In this document: positions 7,787-16,696 of the stretch, piece by piece
Position numbering within the stretch: the first letter of the stretch is position 1
Layout of the letters: every line of letters starts with the position of its first letter
Assembly: GCA_943371235.1 (NCBI GenBank)
Contig: CALRTZ010000001.1
Location: 1 to 64,000, forward strand
Direction: 5' to 3'
Source of the DNA: CAJBVG01 sp943371235
GTDB lineage: Bacteria > Bacteroidota > Bacteroidia > Sphingobacteriales > Sphingobacteriaceae
Length of the DNA: 64,000 bases
The notes under the pieces: model-generated
Database searches by the model: none
The model's input: only the letters and a program-made list of their open reading frames with translations
What the model was told of the DNA's origin: nothing
Made by a program: the position numbers and the translations under genes

Positions 7787-8871
7787 AGTCGGAATTCCAT
7801 CAAATAGAACTCAACAGAATTAGGTATTCTATCGTTTGGGAAGATTATCAATCTTTTTATGCGGGTTTAGATATACATCGCGACGATGAACTATTAATCA
7901 TAACTTCAGCCGGTTGTAATGTTTTGAATGCTGTACTAAAACTCCCAAAACGGATTACTGCAATTGATATAAATCCATATCAAAACAAATTATTGGATTT
8001 TAAAATTCAACTGTATAAATATTCCGATTACGATACGCTTGCAACTTTATTAGGTATTCGAAAGAACAAGACTTGCCTAGAAGCATTTGAAAATGTTAAA
8101 GATTTATTTGTGAAGGAAGATTACTTAGCATGGAAAGAGTTTTTCGGTAAACATCCTGATGGTTTATTAAGCAGCGGTCAACTAGAAAAATACATCACAA
8201 GTTTTTATCCAAGTTTAAATGAGGCAGAACAAGTGCAAATACGTAAATTATTTAATACAAATAATTTAAAAGAACAATCCTTGATATTTACTGAACTTAT
8301 TAATAATACAACTTTTGAAGTCAAATTTAAAAAACATTTTGATGATGGACAATTAAGTAAAGGAAGAGATCCTCGATTATTTAAATATGCTGATGAAAAT
8401 GGAGGAGTTGCATTTTATAATAGATTTGTAAACTACACGAAAAAAGAATTACTAAAAAACAACTTCTATTTAAATTTTTTCTTTTTTGGTATAACTGGTA
8501 TTGATGAAAACATTTTGCCACCTTGTTACCGTTTAGAAAATTTTCATGTTATTAAAAACAACTGCGATTTAATTGAAATGCATACATCAGATGTTATAGA
8601 GTATATAGAACTTGATGAAGCAAAAAGTATTACTAAAACAAGCCTATCTAATATATTTGAATACACAAGTACTGGAGATTTTGAACAAGCCATTGCGAGT
8701 ATAAAACATCATACACAAATAAATACATTGTTATTTTGGAATTTATTACATGAGCAAGGCATCAGTAAACCTTCCATTTATTATATAAACAGTCAAAAAT
8801 CTGAACAGATTTCACAAAAAGAGTCGTGTTTTTATTTTAAAAATGTGCGAGTACTAAATTTTAAAAAATGA
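7783..8871 (+). CDS. BtaA-like (DUF3419) S-adenosylmethionine 3-amino-3-carboxypropyl transferase
   Basis: 362 residues. The family prototype BtaA moves the 3-amino-3-carboxypropyl group of SAM to the hydroxyl of diacylglycerol, making the homoserine ether head group of betaine lipids. Diagnostic blocks are IRYSIVWEDYQSF (13-25), the modified SAM loop LLIITSAGCNVLNAVL (37-52) and ITAIDINPYQNKLLDFKIQ (58-76). The remainder is divergent, with FFFGITGIDENILPPCYR near 240. No BtaB-type N-methyltransferase is adjacent. Start and stop overlap its neighbours by 4 bp each. The acceptor here may not be diacylglycerol; the family call is firmer than the substrate. Confidence 0.8.
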   Translation: MKSEFHQIELNRIRYSIVWEDYQSFYAGLDIHRDDELLIITSAGCNVLNAVLKLPKRITAIDINPYQNKLLDFKIQLYKYSDYDTLATLLGIRKNKTCLEAFENVKDLFVKEDYLAWKEFFGKHPDGLLSSGQLEKYITSFYPSLNEAEQVQIRKLFNTNNLKEQSLIFTELINNTTFEVKFKKHFDDGQLSKGRDPRLFKYADENGGVAFYNRFVNYTKKELLKNNFYLNFFFFGITGIDENILPPCYRLENFHVIKNNCDLIEMHTSDVIEYIELDEAKSITKTSLSNIFEYTSTGDFEQAIASIKHHTQINTLLFWNLLHEQGISKPSIYYINSQKSEQISQKESCFYFKNVRVLNFKK

Positions 8872-10028
8872 ATAAAGAAAAATATTTCAGCAAGGAATTT
8901 ATTCATGAAATGTTGATTAAAAACAATGTGACATCTGAAATAAACGTGTACGATGTAGAACAATTTGACATTGATAATTCTGCAAGTATTTTAGTTACGT
9001 TAACTTCTGAAAGCTCGGATGAATTTATTGGTCACTTTGGTATTCGTGTAACATATAGTATTAATGGAAATACTGCTACCAAAAAAATGGTAATGAAAGT
9101 TAAACCACATGGTACAGCTATTTCTGAAATGTTGAATGGTTTATCATCTATGTGTAGCGAAGATGTACATAAAGAATATGAAAAGGTAAAAAACATTACT
9201 GGTTTTTATGATACACATGATAAAGAAATATTTATATATGAGAATGCCTCGTCAAACATGTTTCCTCTTATATATGGTAGCTATATAAATGAACAAGAAA
9301 ATGTATATGTGCTGCTGATGGAATATTTTGAAGATGCTATTTTATTAAACTCAGTAATGGATACTGAGGCTTGGGATGTTTCTAAAATTCAAATTGGCGT
9401 GGATGCTATGTTGGCTTGGCATAAAATAAATACAGGCAATACAACTTGGTATACTTCTAACTATAACGATTACAGAACGGAAGAACAGATACAAAAATTA
9501 CAAGCTACTTGGCAGGCATTACTAAATAATGCAACAGAAAAATTCCCGGAATTATACTCTAATACTTTTACTCAAAAATTAACTAAAGGAATTAAGGAAA
9601 TACGAGTGTTATGGACAGAGTTGGAATATGTTCCGAAAAGTGTTGTGCATAACGACTTTAATCCAAGAAATGCCTATTTCAAAATAAAAGAAAACTTAGA
9701 TCCAGCTATTTGTGTGTACGATTGGGAACTGGCTACGATACATTTCCCGATGTACGATTTAGTAGAGTTTTTATCGTTTACAGCGAGTAGTTTAAGTGAC
9801 GATGAACTTTTGTATTTTATAAGGTATTTCCAAGCAGAAATGGCATCAAACGTTGAACTTTATGAAGAAGATTCAATATTTAATGCATGTTTATTATGCA
9901 GTATATATGATTTCGGATTACATAGAATTGGAATGTATATGATGGCACATTCTGTAAGTCCATATCCTTTTATGCCTCATGTATTAAAAAATTACGAACG
10001 CCTATTGAATTATGCAACTCAACATTGA
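8868..10028 (+). CDS. Aminoglycoside phosphotransferase / choline kinase-like kinase
   Basis: 386 residues. The C-terminal lobe carries the protein-kinase-like catalytic loop VVHNDFNPRNAYF (His-x-Asp-x4-Asn, about 261-273) and the metal motif VYDWELATIHFPMYDLVEFL that follows. The N-lobe has KKMVMKVKPH as the likely ATP-binding lysine region and YVLLMEYFEDAILL as hinge. Members phosphorylate hydroxyl groups of small molecules such as choline, ethanolamine, homoserine and sugars. Its translational coupling to a BtaA-like enzyme suggests the substrate is a head group or intermediate of the same pathway; that is inference. Its last 10 bp overlap the 3' end of the opposing GNAT gene. Confidence 0.75.
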   Translation: MNKEKYFSKEFIHEMLIKNNVTSEINVYDVEQFDIDNSASILVTLTSESSDEFIGHFGIRVTYSINGNTATKKMVMKVKPHGTAISEMLNGLSSMCSEDVHKEYEKVKNITGFYDTHDKEIFIYENASSNMFPLIYGSYINEQENVYVLLMEYFEDAILLNSVMDTEAWDVSKIQIGVDAMLAWHKINTGNTTWYTSNYNDYRTEEQIQKLQATWQALLNNATEKFPELYSNTFTQKLTKGIKEIRVLWTELEYVPKSVVHNDFNPRNAYFKIKENLDPAICVYDWELATIHFPMYDLVEFLSFTASSLSDDELLYFIRYFQAEMASNVELYEEDSIFNACLLCSIYDFGLHRIGMYMMAHSVSPYPFMPHVLKNYERLLNYATQH

Positions 10029-11074
10029 TAAGAGAAAAGTGCGTACATAGATTTATCATGCGGGAAATAATTACTAAATCTAAGGGAAACATTTCCTTCT
10101 CTCATTAGACAAAAGAGCACCTCTTCATAATATTCTTGAAAAGAAATCATCCCATAGGCGCCTAAAAAATTCATCAATCCATTTTTTCTAAAATCCGGAT
10201 GCACGCCTACTGATTTTGCTAGTAAAGTTTTCTTTTTCAATAAATGATAATGATCATTGAAAGTAATGGTTTCGGGTGCATCACTTAATTCCATGTAATT
10301 CGGATGACACAAACTTATTGCCGCAAGCCTACCCGATTTCTGATCGCGAAAAGTTACAGAAGAATGTGGGCATAATCTGTTTACAAAATTACAAGTGAAT
10401 ATTGAATTAAATTGTTCGAAAGTTATTTCTCGATAAAAGGGATTATCACCGAATGTCTCGTGAATTAAGGTATATAACTCGAATTTATTTTCTTCCCAAA
10501 ACTTTGCAGTAATTGGAATAAAATCAAAAGGTATGGTTTTTAAATCTGTTAATAACGATTCTTTATTAAAATACACGTCTTTAATGGTTTCTTTGGTAAT
10601 CATTCTACTCTCGTACTCTGTTTCAATTTTAAAACCGTTGTTCATTAATAAATCCAGGTAATAATTTGGATTTACTGGTTCTTTATCAAACTGTAGCCAT
10701 GATGGAAACTTGCCAATTCTAACTCTGTAAGGCAAATAGGTGTTAAAATTTATTGGACCAATGAGTTGTTTATAGTTTTTATTTTTGGCATCTTCTTTTA
10801 ATAAATCAAAAGCTTGTTTATTCAAAGAAGCATCGTTCTGAGTTTCCCAAAAACCAAAATAGGCAGTATCGGAACTTGGGGGAAAAATTCCCATTAATCT
10901 AATATTTTCATGGTCTGTATAAATAAACAACTCCTGATCTTCTATAAAATTATTGATTAAAGTAGAAACAGATTGATGAGTTTCTTGGAATTTAAGTCCA
11001 GCATTTACATAAATCTGTTGAGGAATTGAAGTAAAAGAAATTGGCAAACCCTCTGTGTAATTAATTCTTTCCAT
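10019..11074 (-). CDS. GNAT-fold acyltransferase-like protein
   Basis: 351 residues, about twice the length of a single GNAT domain. The C-terminal half has the acetyl-CoA binding motif A, LLAKSVGVHPDFRKNGLMNF (about residues 280-300). The middle contains LIGPINFNTYLPYRVRIG, resembling the GPMNF block of YghO-like long GNAT proteins, so two GNAT-like folds in tandem are likely. The acyl acceptor is unknown. It ends tail-to-tail with the kinase gene (10 bp overlap) and its start overlaps the dikinase gene by 14 bp, placing it last in a leftward three-gene operon. Confidence 0.7.
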   Translation of the reverse strand: MERINYTEGLPISFTSIPQQIYVNAGLKFQETHQSVSTLINNFIEDQELFIYTDHENIRLMGIFPPSSDTAYFGFWETQNDASLNKQAFDLLKEDAKNKNYKQLIGPINFNTYLPYRVRIGKFPSWLQFDKEPVNPNYYLDLLMNNGFKIETEYESRMITKETIKDVYFNKESLLTDLKTIPFDFIPITAKFWEENKFELYTLIHETFGDNPFYREITFEQFNSIFTCNFVNRLCPHSSVTFRDQKSGRLAAISLCHPNYMELSDAPETITFNDHYHLLKKKTLLAKSVGVHPDFRKNGLMNFLGAYGMISFQEYYEEVLFCLMREGNVSLRFSNYFPHDKSMYALFSYQC

Positions 11075-13541
11075 ACGTAATAATTTTTATTTCACCATTA
11101 AGCGGATTCAATTCTATAACATCTCCAGTACGTATTTGTTGCAATAATTCTGGAACATTTATAATACTAGGTTTATTCATTTCTCTTAATAATATCACAG
11201 AATGAGATAATGATGAACCTCTTTCAATAATAACGCCCATTGAAGATGGGAACAAGGAAATCCAACCTGGGTCTGTGCGTTTAGCAATAATTATTTTGCC
11301 TTGTACTTCTAAATCATCGTTCACATTATCAACAACAATGGCTTCACCCACAACTATCCCTCCCGCACAACCTTCACCTTGTAAGGTATCTTTCTTTACA
11401 GCATTAGCCAAATTATTAGTATCAATTGGCATAGGGAAATATACTCTATCTGGAACTTCTACATTAGTATAATGCAAGCATTCTGTTTTTCTATTTTCTA
11501 TAATTTCAATTAAATTTAAATCCATAGAATTTTTGATTGCTAACTCTATTTCTTTTTCATTTAAATAAAAAATATCTGTTTGTGTATGTATTTTATGTTG
11601 CTTAAATAAAATATCTGCAATCGATAAATAAATGGTTCTGTACATTCCAAACAGGTGTGTACGTTTTAATCTTAATGCTTCTCTATTTTTAATGCTGATT
11701 AATAATTTTCGAACAGATTTGGGCATTATTTCGGTATCGGGATTGGTTTGTTCGAAACTGGTGTTCGTATTATTCAGGTATATCTTGAGGTACTTGTAAA
11801 AAATAGCTCGATCGATACGCATGGTGATTGTTTCTAACTTCAATTCTGCAATGGTTCTATCTCCATAATCATTTACAAACTCTTCTATATTTTTATAAAT
11901 AGTTGGGTGATGTTGTGTAATGTATGAATGTATATCAACATCATTATTAATGATTTTAGTTTTAATATCTGGAAATAAGTTTATTTGATTTGCAAGCTTT
12001 TCAAGTGCGATACCTTGTTTGTAACTTGCTATACCGTTGGTACCGAATTTAAATTTGCTAAGGTATAAGTCGGGATTTTCGATGCCTATACTTTTTAATA
12101 CTCTATGAACTTTACCATTCTGCATCATCACATAAAAATCGTTAATAATGGGTACCGACCATTTGTTTAATAAATTTATATCGAGCAATTCTTTTTCTTG
12201 CCATAAATCTCTTAAAGTATAATTTTCATTACTGCTTAAGCGATTATAAAACTGTGTATGATAGGCTGTAAAATTTTCAATAAATGTTTTAATACTTTTT
12301 TCGAGTTTAAAAAATGCAATACTTAATTTTACAATATTGGAAATTAAACTAGGCAGTAGTTTTAATTTATCTACAAAACTTTTTTCAGTATTAATTACAA
12401 ATTCGACGGGTTCTTTTAAGCCCATCATCCTTTCCATGTCTGCTTTATTTTGCTTAAACGATGGAAGCAATTGTAGGCCTTTATACCAGTTATTAATATT
12501 GTAATATATTCTGCCTTTATAAATTCCTAATAAATTCTCCACTGTATTTTTATGAGCATCTATTGTACTTTGGGGTAATTGCAAAGCCTTCATGGTTTGC
12601 GTGTAAACAGTTGCATAGGCTCTTTGGGCGAAACTAAATGTAAGAGGGCTTATTACTCCAGAGTAACTTTCTTGAATATTCGAATTATCAAATACTACTA
12701 ACTCTTCTATTTTCTGCGTAATGGCTCTGCTTTGCAAATACCAAATTTTATTACTAGCAATTGCAAATTCAATATCTTGTGGATGTTTAAGTGTCCTCTC
12801 TAACAATATACCTGTATTAAATAGCTCGAGTACTAAATCAGCCGATATGCTTTCTGACCCAACAAGTTCATTTGATAGCGGAATATTTATTAAGCCTACA
12901 TCATTTAAAATATATTTTGAAGTTTTATCTGCATATTTTTTACGATAAAAAGTCGCATTATTTTTTAAAAAATAAAATTCATCAGCATCTAATTCTCCTG
13001 AAACTAATCCTTCGCCTTGTCCGTATACACTATGTATTGCTAACTCCTGTGGATACTTGGGGTTGGTTGTAAACATTACCCCACTTATTTCAGAATTAAT
13101 TTGCTGCTGAACAATTACAGCTGTTTTTATGTCTAATGTTAAATTGTTTATTTTTCTATATTGGATGGCTTGTTCTGAAAATGCACTTGCAATACAATTC
13201 TTTATGGCTAATAAAACATCTTCAAATTTTCGTTGGTTTAAATACGTTTTCATGATTCCAGAAAAGGCATATTGTGCGCCATCTTCATCGGCTACAGAGG
13301 AACGTACAGATACACCCTTTTTTTCAGCTTCACAATTTTTAAGAAATTCCTTCAATTGCTTTGTCGAATATTCATTCAATATAAAAGAATTTATTTCTGC
13401 TGCTGAATGTATGTTTATGCTTTCAAATGGCAGTACAATAAAAGCGGGCACATTTAAGCCTAATGCTTGCAATTGATATAGTCCATTGGCTTTTCCACCA
13501 ATAGTTTTGTTATTTATATCATTTGCTTTCAGGATAAACAT
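11061..13541 (-). CDS. Rifampin-phosphotransferase-like PEP-synthase-family dikinase
   Basis: 826 residues. The N-terminal ATP-grasp domain of PEP synthase/PPDK is clear: GGKANGLYQLQALGLNVPAF (about 16-35), GVSVRSSVADEDGAQYAFSG and YGQGEGLVSGELDADEFYF. A long middle region, not recognisable from motifs, follows. The C-terminus is a swivelling phosphohistidine domain with IIERGSSLSHSVILLREM (catalytic His about 780). No PEP-binding TIM barrel follows. This three-part layout and length match rifampin phosphotransferase, in which ATP phosphorylates a small-molecule hydroxyl through the histidine. Here it lies between UbiA and GNAT genes, so a pathway intermediate is a likelier substrate than an antibiotic. 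Confidence 0.75.
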   Translation of the reverse strand: MFILKANDINNKTIGGKANGLYQLQALGLNVPAFIVLPFESINIHSAAEINSFILNEYSTKQLKEFLKNCEAEKKGVSVRSSVADEDGAQYAFSGIMKTYLNQRKFEDVLLAIKNCIASAFSEQAIQYRKINNLTLDIKTAVIVQQQINSEISGVMFTTNPKYPQELAIHSVYGQGEGLVSGELDADEFYFLKNNATFYRKKYADKTSKYILNDVGLINIPLSNELVGSESISADLVLELFNTGILLERTLKHPQDIEFAIASNKIWYLQSRAITQKIEELVVFDNSNIQESYSGVISPLTFSFAQRAYATVYTQTMKALQLPQSTIDAHKNTVENLLGIYKGRIYYNINNWYKGLQLLPSFKQNKADMERMMGLKEPVEFVINTEKSFVDKLKLLPSLISNIVKLSIAFFKLEKSIKTFIENFTAYHTQFYNRLSSNENYTLRDLWQEKELLDINLLNKWSVPIINDFYVMMQNGKVHRVLKSIGIENPDLYLSKFKFGTNGIASYKQGIALEKLANQINLFPDIKTKIINNDVDIHSYITQHHPTIYKNIEEFVNDYGDRTIAELKLETITMRIDRAIFYKYLKIYLNNTNTSFEQTNPDTEIMPKSVRKLLISIKNREALRLKRTHLFGMYRTIYLSIADILFKQHKIHTQTDIFYLNEKEIELAIKNSMDLNLIEIIENRKTECLHYTNVEVPDRVYFPMPIDTNNLANAVKKDTLQGEGCAGGIVVGEAIVVDNVNDDLEVQGKIIIAKRTDPGWISLFPSSMGVIIERGSSLSHSVILLREMNKPSIINVPELLQQIRTGDVIELNPLNGEIKIITYGKN

Positions 13542-13542
13542 G

Positions 13543-14430
13543 CTATATAAAATAAAGTAGAATAAGGGATAAATAGGAAAGCAACATCATTATAGAAACT
13601 TTTTTTTCATTACTTCGAAATGCTTTTTCTGATGGATTTTTAATTGTTTTTAGGTATTCAATAATTACCCACAAGCAAACAAGTAGTAGTACAAAATATA
13701 ATACTACAGGAACATTTAAAACTGTAAATAACATCATTAAACTTAGGTTCATTCCTATTGCTAAGCCCATAATTAAATATTGAGCATTATGTAAACCTAG
13801 CTGTTTAGAATAAGAATCAACCCTTGGGCGTTCGGCATCTGCAGAATGAGTTTTGCGAGCAATTTCAAATGCAAAACCACTTAATAAACTCAATAAAAGC
13901 AAATAAACCAAGGCATTGTTATATACAAACTGAACGTTAAATGAACTCCATATCCATAGTATTATAAGTGGCATAATAACCATGTGAGAAATTGCATACA
14001 CTAATAAATTTTTGGTTAATAATTTGGGGATAAAAAACTCATACCTCATTATTATAGAATAAAAGAGCGCAATAAACCAAGTGATTTGTGAGGCTACACC
14101 TGCTTTATAAACCCAAATAAGTTCGATAATTAGCCCTATAGTTGCTAGTATTTGTAAAGTTTTTAGATTTATTTTTCCAGATTGAAGCACACGGTTTGGG
14201 TGATTAATTACATCTATCGAAAAATCTTTCATTTCATCAAACACACGTAAGCGAAAAAAGAATGAAATAACAGATAGTACACCTATACAATGAAATGTAA
14301 TGGAATGAGTATTTCCAGCAATTAACATTTGATGCACTACAAACACCATTGCGTATAATATGAAAAACAACATCATATTAATAAATGGAAAACGCTCGTT
14401 TAAATAGTTTAGTAAATACTTAAATTTCAT
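13543..14430 (-). CDS. UbiA-family membrane prenyltransferase
   Basis: 295 residues with about eight hydrophobic membrane segments. The two polar loops expected of UbiA enzymes are visible: FFRLRVFDEMKDFSIDVINH with HPNRVLQSG (about 57-86), the prenyl-diphosphate/Mg binding loop, and FEIARKTHSADAERPRVDSY (about 187-206), the second Asp-rich loop. Members attach a prenyl chain to an aromatic or other acceptor in the membrane. The first gene of the leftward operon 10019-14430, it is one base from the dikinase. Its start codon is only 10 bp from that of the divergent exporter. Confidence 0.8.
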   Translation of the reverse strand: MKFKYLLNYLNERFPFINMMLFFILYAMVFVVHQMLIAGNTHSITFHCIGVLSVISFFFRLRVFDEMKDFSIDVINHPNRVLQSGKINLKTLQILATIGLIIELIWVYKAGVASQITWFIALFYSIIMRYEFFIPKLLTKNLLVYAISHMVIMPLIILWIWSSFNVQFVYNNALVYLLLLSLLSGFAFEIARKTHSADAERPRVDSYSKQLGLHNAQYLIMGLAIGMNLSLMMLFTVLNVPVVLYFVLLLVCLWVIIEYLKTIKNPSEKAFRSNEKKVSIMMLLSYLSLILLYFI

Positions 14431-14437
14431 ATCTTTA
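14408..14437 (+). promoter_or_regulatory. Promoter of RND exporter, inside the UbiA 5' end
   Basis: TTTA (14408-14411), 18 nt, then TATCTTTA (14430-14437), close to the -33/-7 consensus, ends 3 nt before the exporter ATG. Most of it lies within the coding region of the divergent UbiA gene, so expression of the two arms may interfere. Confidence 0.5.
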
Positions 14438-14440
14438 AAT

Positions 14441-16657
14441 ATGCTAAAAAAATTATACCCATTCAGATATATTGTATTACTTATTATATTAATTCTTGCT
14501 GCTTTTAGTATAAATGGTATTAAAAAAGCAATTGTAGTTGATAACAGTTTGGAGGTTTGGTTTTTAAAAGACGACCCTTCTGTAATCGATTACAACGAGT
14601 TCAAACAAAAATTTGGGAACGACGAAATTATCATGCTTATGCTTAAAGATAAGCAAAGTATGTTAAACAAAGAACAAAGTTTGAAATTGCAAAAACTAAG
14701 CAAAGCATTGTTATCTCAAGCAGATGTAAAAGCTGTATTTTCTGCTGTAGACCAAGAAATCATAGAACTTGGCTTATTAGGACCTAAGAAAAAGAAACTA
14801 GTAGAGCTATACAACGAAAAAAGTATAAGAGCTTATTACAATAAAAACAAAAGTTTAAAAAATCAATATTTTTCAGAAGACGAGAAGAGTACACGAATTA
14901 TTATAGTACTAAAAAACATTCCGAATTTTGATGCAGAAAGAGGCAGGATAATTAAATCCATAAAAAAACAAACTGACGAAATAATGGGTGCCGAACATAC
15001 TTTTTGGGGTGGCATTGGGATTATTTACGAAGGGCTAAACACCCTGTCGGCACAAGACTTTGGAAAGTTTTTAGGTTTGGGTTATTTAGCCATGTTTATT
15101 ATAATTCTGATTTTATACAGAAGTTTTTGGGTGGTGTTACATGCATTATTAACAGTATCTCTTTCCACTTTCTATTGCTTGGCATTATATGGTGCAATGG
15201 GGTATCAATTAAATATAATGACCAGTTTGTTGCCAACGATTTTTGTGTTACTCGGGGTTATGGATACTCTGCATATATACAACGAACGAAATAACTTAAT
15301 ACGAAGTGGAAATACAAAACAAGAAAGTGCCTTTGAGGCCATGGCAAAAGAAATTAAACCTTGTTTATTTACTACTTTAACCACTATGGCGGGTTTCTTG
15401 GCATTATTGAGTAGCCCAATGTCGATTTTACAAAGCTTTGGTTTTTTTGCTGCTTTTGGGATTGCTCTGTGTTTTATTTTCACGTATATACTTGGTTTAT
15501 TTTTTCTGCCAATAGCGAACGCACATTCACCCTCTGAAATTGGAATTTTAAAGAGCTTATTGAAAATTGAAGGATTGGTGATAAGAAAAAGGAAAATAGT
15601 AGTAGGTATTTATGTTTTACTTTTTGGGATTTGTATTTATGGCATCACTCAAATAAAAACAGATACCGAAACCATGAGTTATTTCCCGAAAGAGCATGAA
15701 GTAATTAAGGATCATTATACTATCGAAAATTCTTTTGGAGCATACATGCCTTTAGAATTAAGTATAGAATCTAAAAACGATGAATTATTTTCTGCAAATA
15801 CCATTATGAAATGTAATGAATATTCAGAACACTTAATAAAAAACAAGATTGCCGAAAAAGCGAATGGATATTATACGTTCCTGCAAGAAACCAATCGATT
15901 TTTACCAATAAATTTGCGCGACGATTCTATGGTATCTTATCATAAATCTGCATATTATTTCAAATGGATAAATCCCACATTGTACCAATACTATGTAAAC
16001 GATGCAAGCAATTCTGCAAGAATAACTTTGTTTGGAAAAATTCCGAGTGCTGCAGAATTAACTCAAAAATCTGAAGCGGCCTTAAGCATTGCGGATTCTA
16101 TTTTCGGCAAAAACTATATTGTAAAAGCTGGTGGCTATCAGCCCATGTACTCTAAAATTGCAAACTATACAGTACAATCACAAGTGTATAGCATCATCAT
16201 TGCATTTGCCGCAATCTTTATTTTGATATGGGTTTTTATTAGGGATTTCAAATTAGCTGTTGTAGCAATTGTTACCAATGCTTTTCCTATAGCCTGTATT
16301 TTTGGCACTATGGGTTTATTAAATTATCAACTCGATTTGGCTACTGCAAGTATAGCGGCCATTTGTTTAAGTTTTTGTGTTGATGATACGATACACTATA
16401 TTTTTCATTACAAAAGAATACGAACAACAGATGGCTTACATGATATTAGAATAAAAACATTAAAACATGTAGGTGCCGCAATTGTAATGACAAGTATTGT
16501 ATTGTTTGCAGGATATATACTGTTACTTTTTGGTTCGCTGAAAACGGTTTATTACTTTGGATTGCTAACTAGCATAGCCATAGTTACAGCATTAATTGCA
16601 CAGTTAACATTACAGAGTGTATTGTTGTATTATATGGATAAAAAAAAGCCCGAATAA
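14441..16657 (+). CDS. RND/MMPL-family lipid exporter
   Basis: 738 residues. One N-terminal membrane helix (11-28) is followed by a periplasmic porter domain, a block of five to six helices (about 200-355) with GVMDTLHIYNERNNL at its centre, a second helix near 385, a second periplasmic domain and a final helix block (about 580-735) containing CLSFCVDDTIHYIFHYKR. This two-fold repeat without a docking domain is that of MMPL/HpnN-type transporters, which move lipids or hopanoids to the outer membrane using the proton gradient. Located beside prenyl- and lipid-type enzymes, it is the likely exporter of the cluster product. A bidirectional terminator follows. Confidence 0.85.
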   Translation: MLKKLYPFRYIVLLIILILAAFSINGIKKAIVVDNSLEVWFLKDDPSVIDYNEFKQKFGNDEIIMLMLKDKQSMLNKEQSLKLQKLSKALLSQADVKAVFSAVDQEIIELGLLGPKKKKLVELYNEKSIRAYYNKNKSLKNQYFSEDEKSTRIIIVLKNIPNFDAERGRIIKSIKKQTDEIMGAEHTFWGGIGIIYEGLNTLSAQDFGKFLGLGYLAMFIIILILYRSFWVVLHALLTVSLSTFYCLALYGAMGYQLNIMTSLLPTIFVLLGVMDTLHIYNERNNLIRSGNTKQESAFEAMAKEIKPCLFTTLTTMAGFLALLSSPMSILQSFGFFAAFGIALCFIFTYILGLFFLPIANAHSPSEIGILKSLLKIEGLVIRKRKIVVGIYVLLFGICIYGITQIKTDTETMSYFPKEHEVIKDHYTIENSFGAYMPLELSIESKNDELFSANTIMKCNEYSEHLIKNKIAEKANGYYTFLQETNRFLPINLRDDSMVSYHKSAYYFKWINPTLYQYYVNDASNSARITLFGKIPSAAELTQKSEAALSIADSIFGKNYIVKAGGYQPMYSKIANYTVQSQVYSIIIAFAAIFILIWVFIRDFKLAVVAIVTNAFPIACIFGTMGLLNYQLDLATASIAAICLSFCVDDTIHYIFHYKRIRTTDGLHDIRIKTLKHVGAAIVMTSIVLFAGYILLLFGSLKTVYYFGLLTSIAIVTALIAQLTLQSVLLYYMDKKKPE

Positions 16658-16671
16658 ATCGGGCTTTTTTT
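16641..16671. terminator. Bidirectional intrinsic terminator
   Basis: A7 then GCCCGA (16648-16653), loop ATAAA holding the exporter stop codon TAA (16655-16657), TCGGGC (16659-16664) and T7. The A and T tracts on both sides let it serve the exporter (+) and the convergent PKD lipoprotein (-). Confidence 0.93.
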
Positions 16672-16696
16672 ATGATGCAGTATTTTCATCCTCTTT

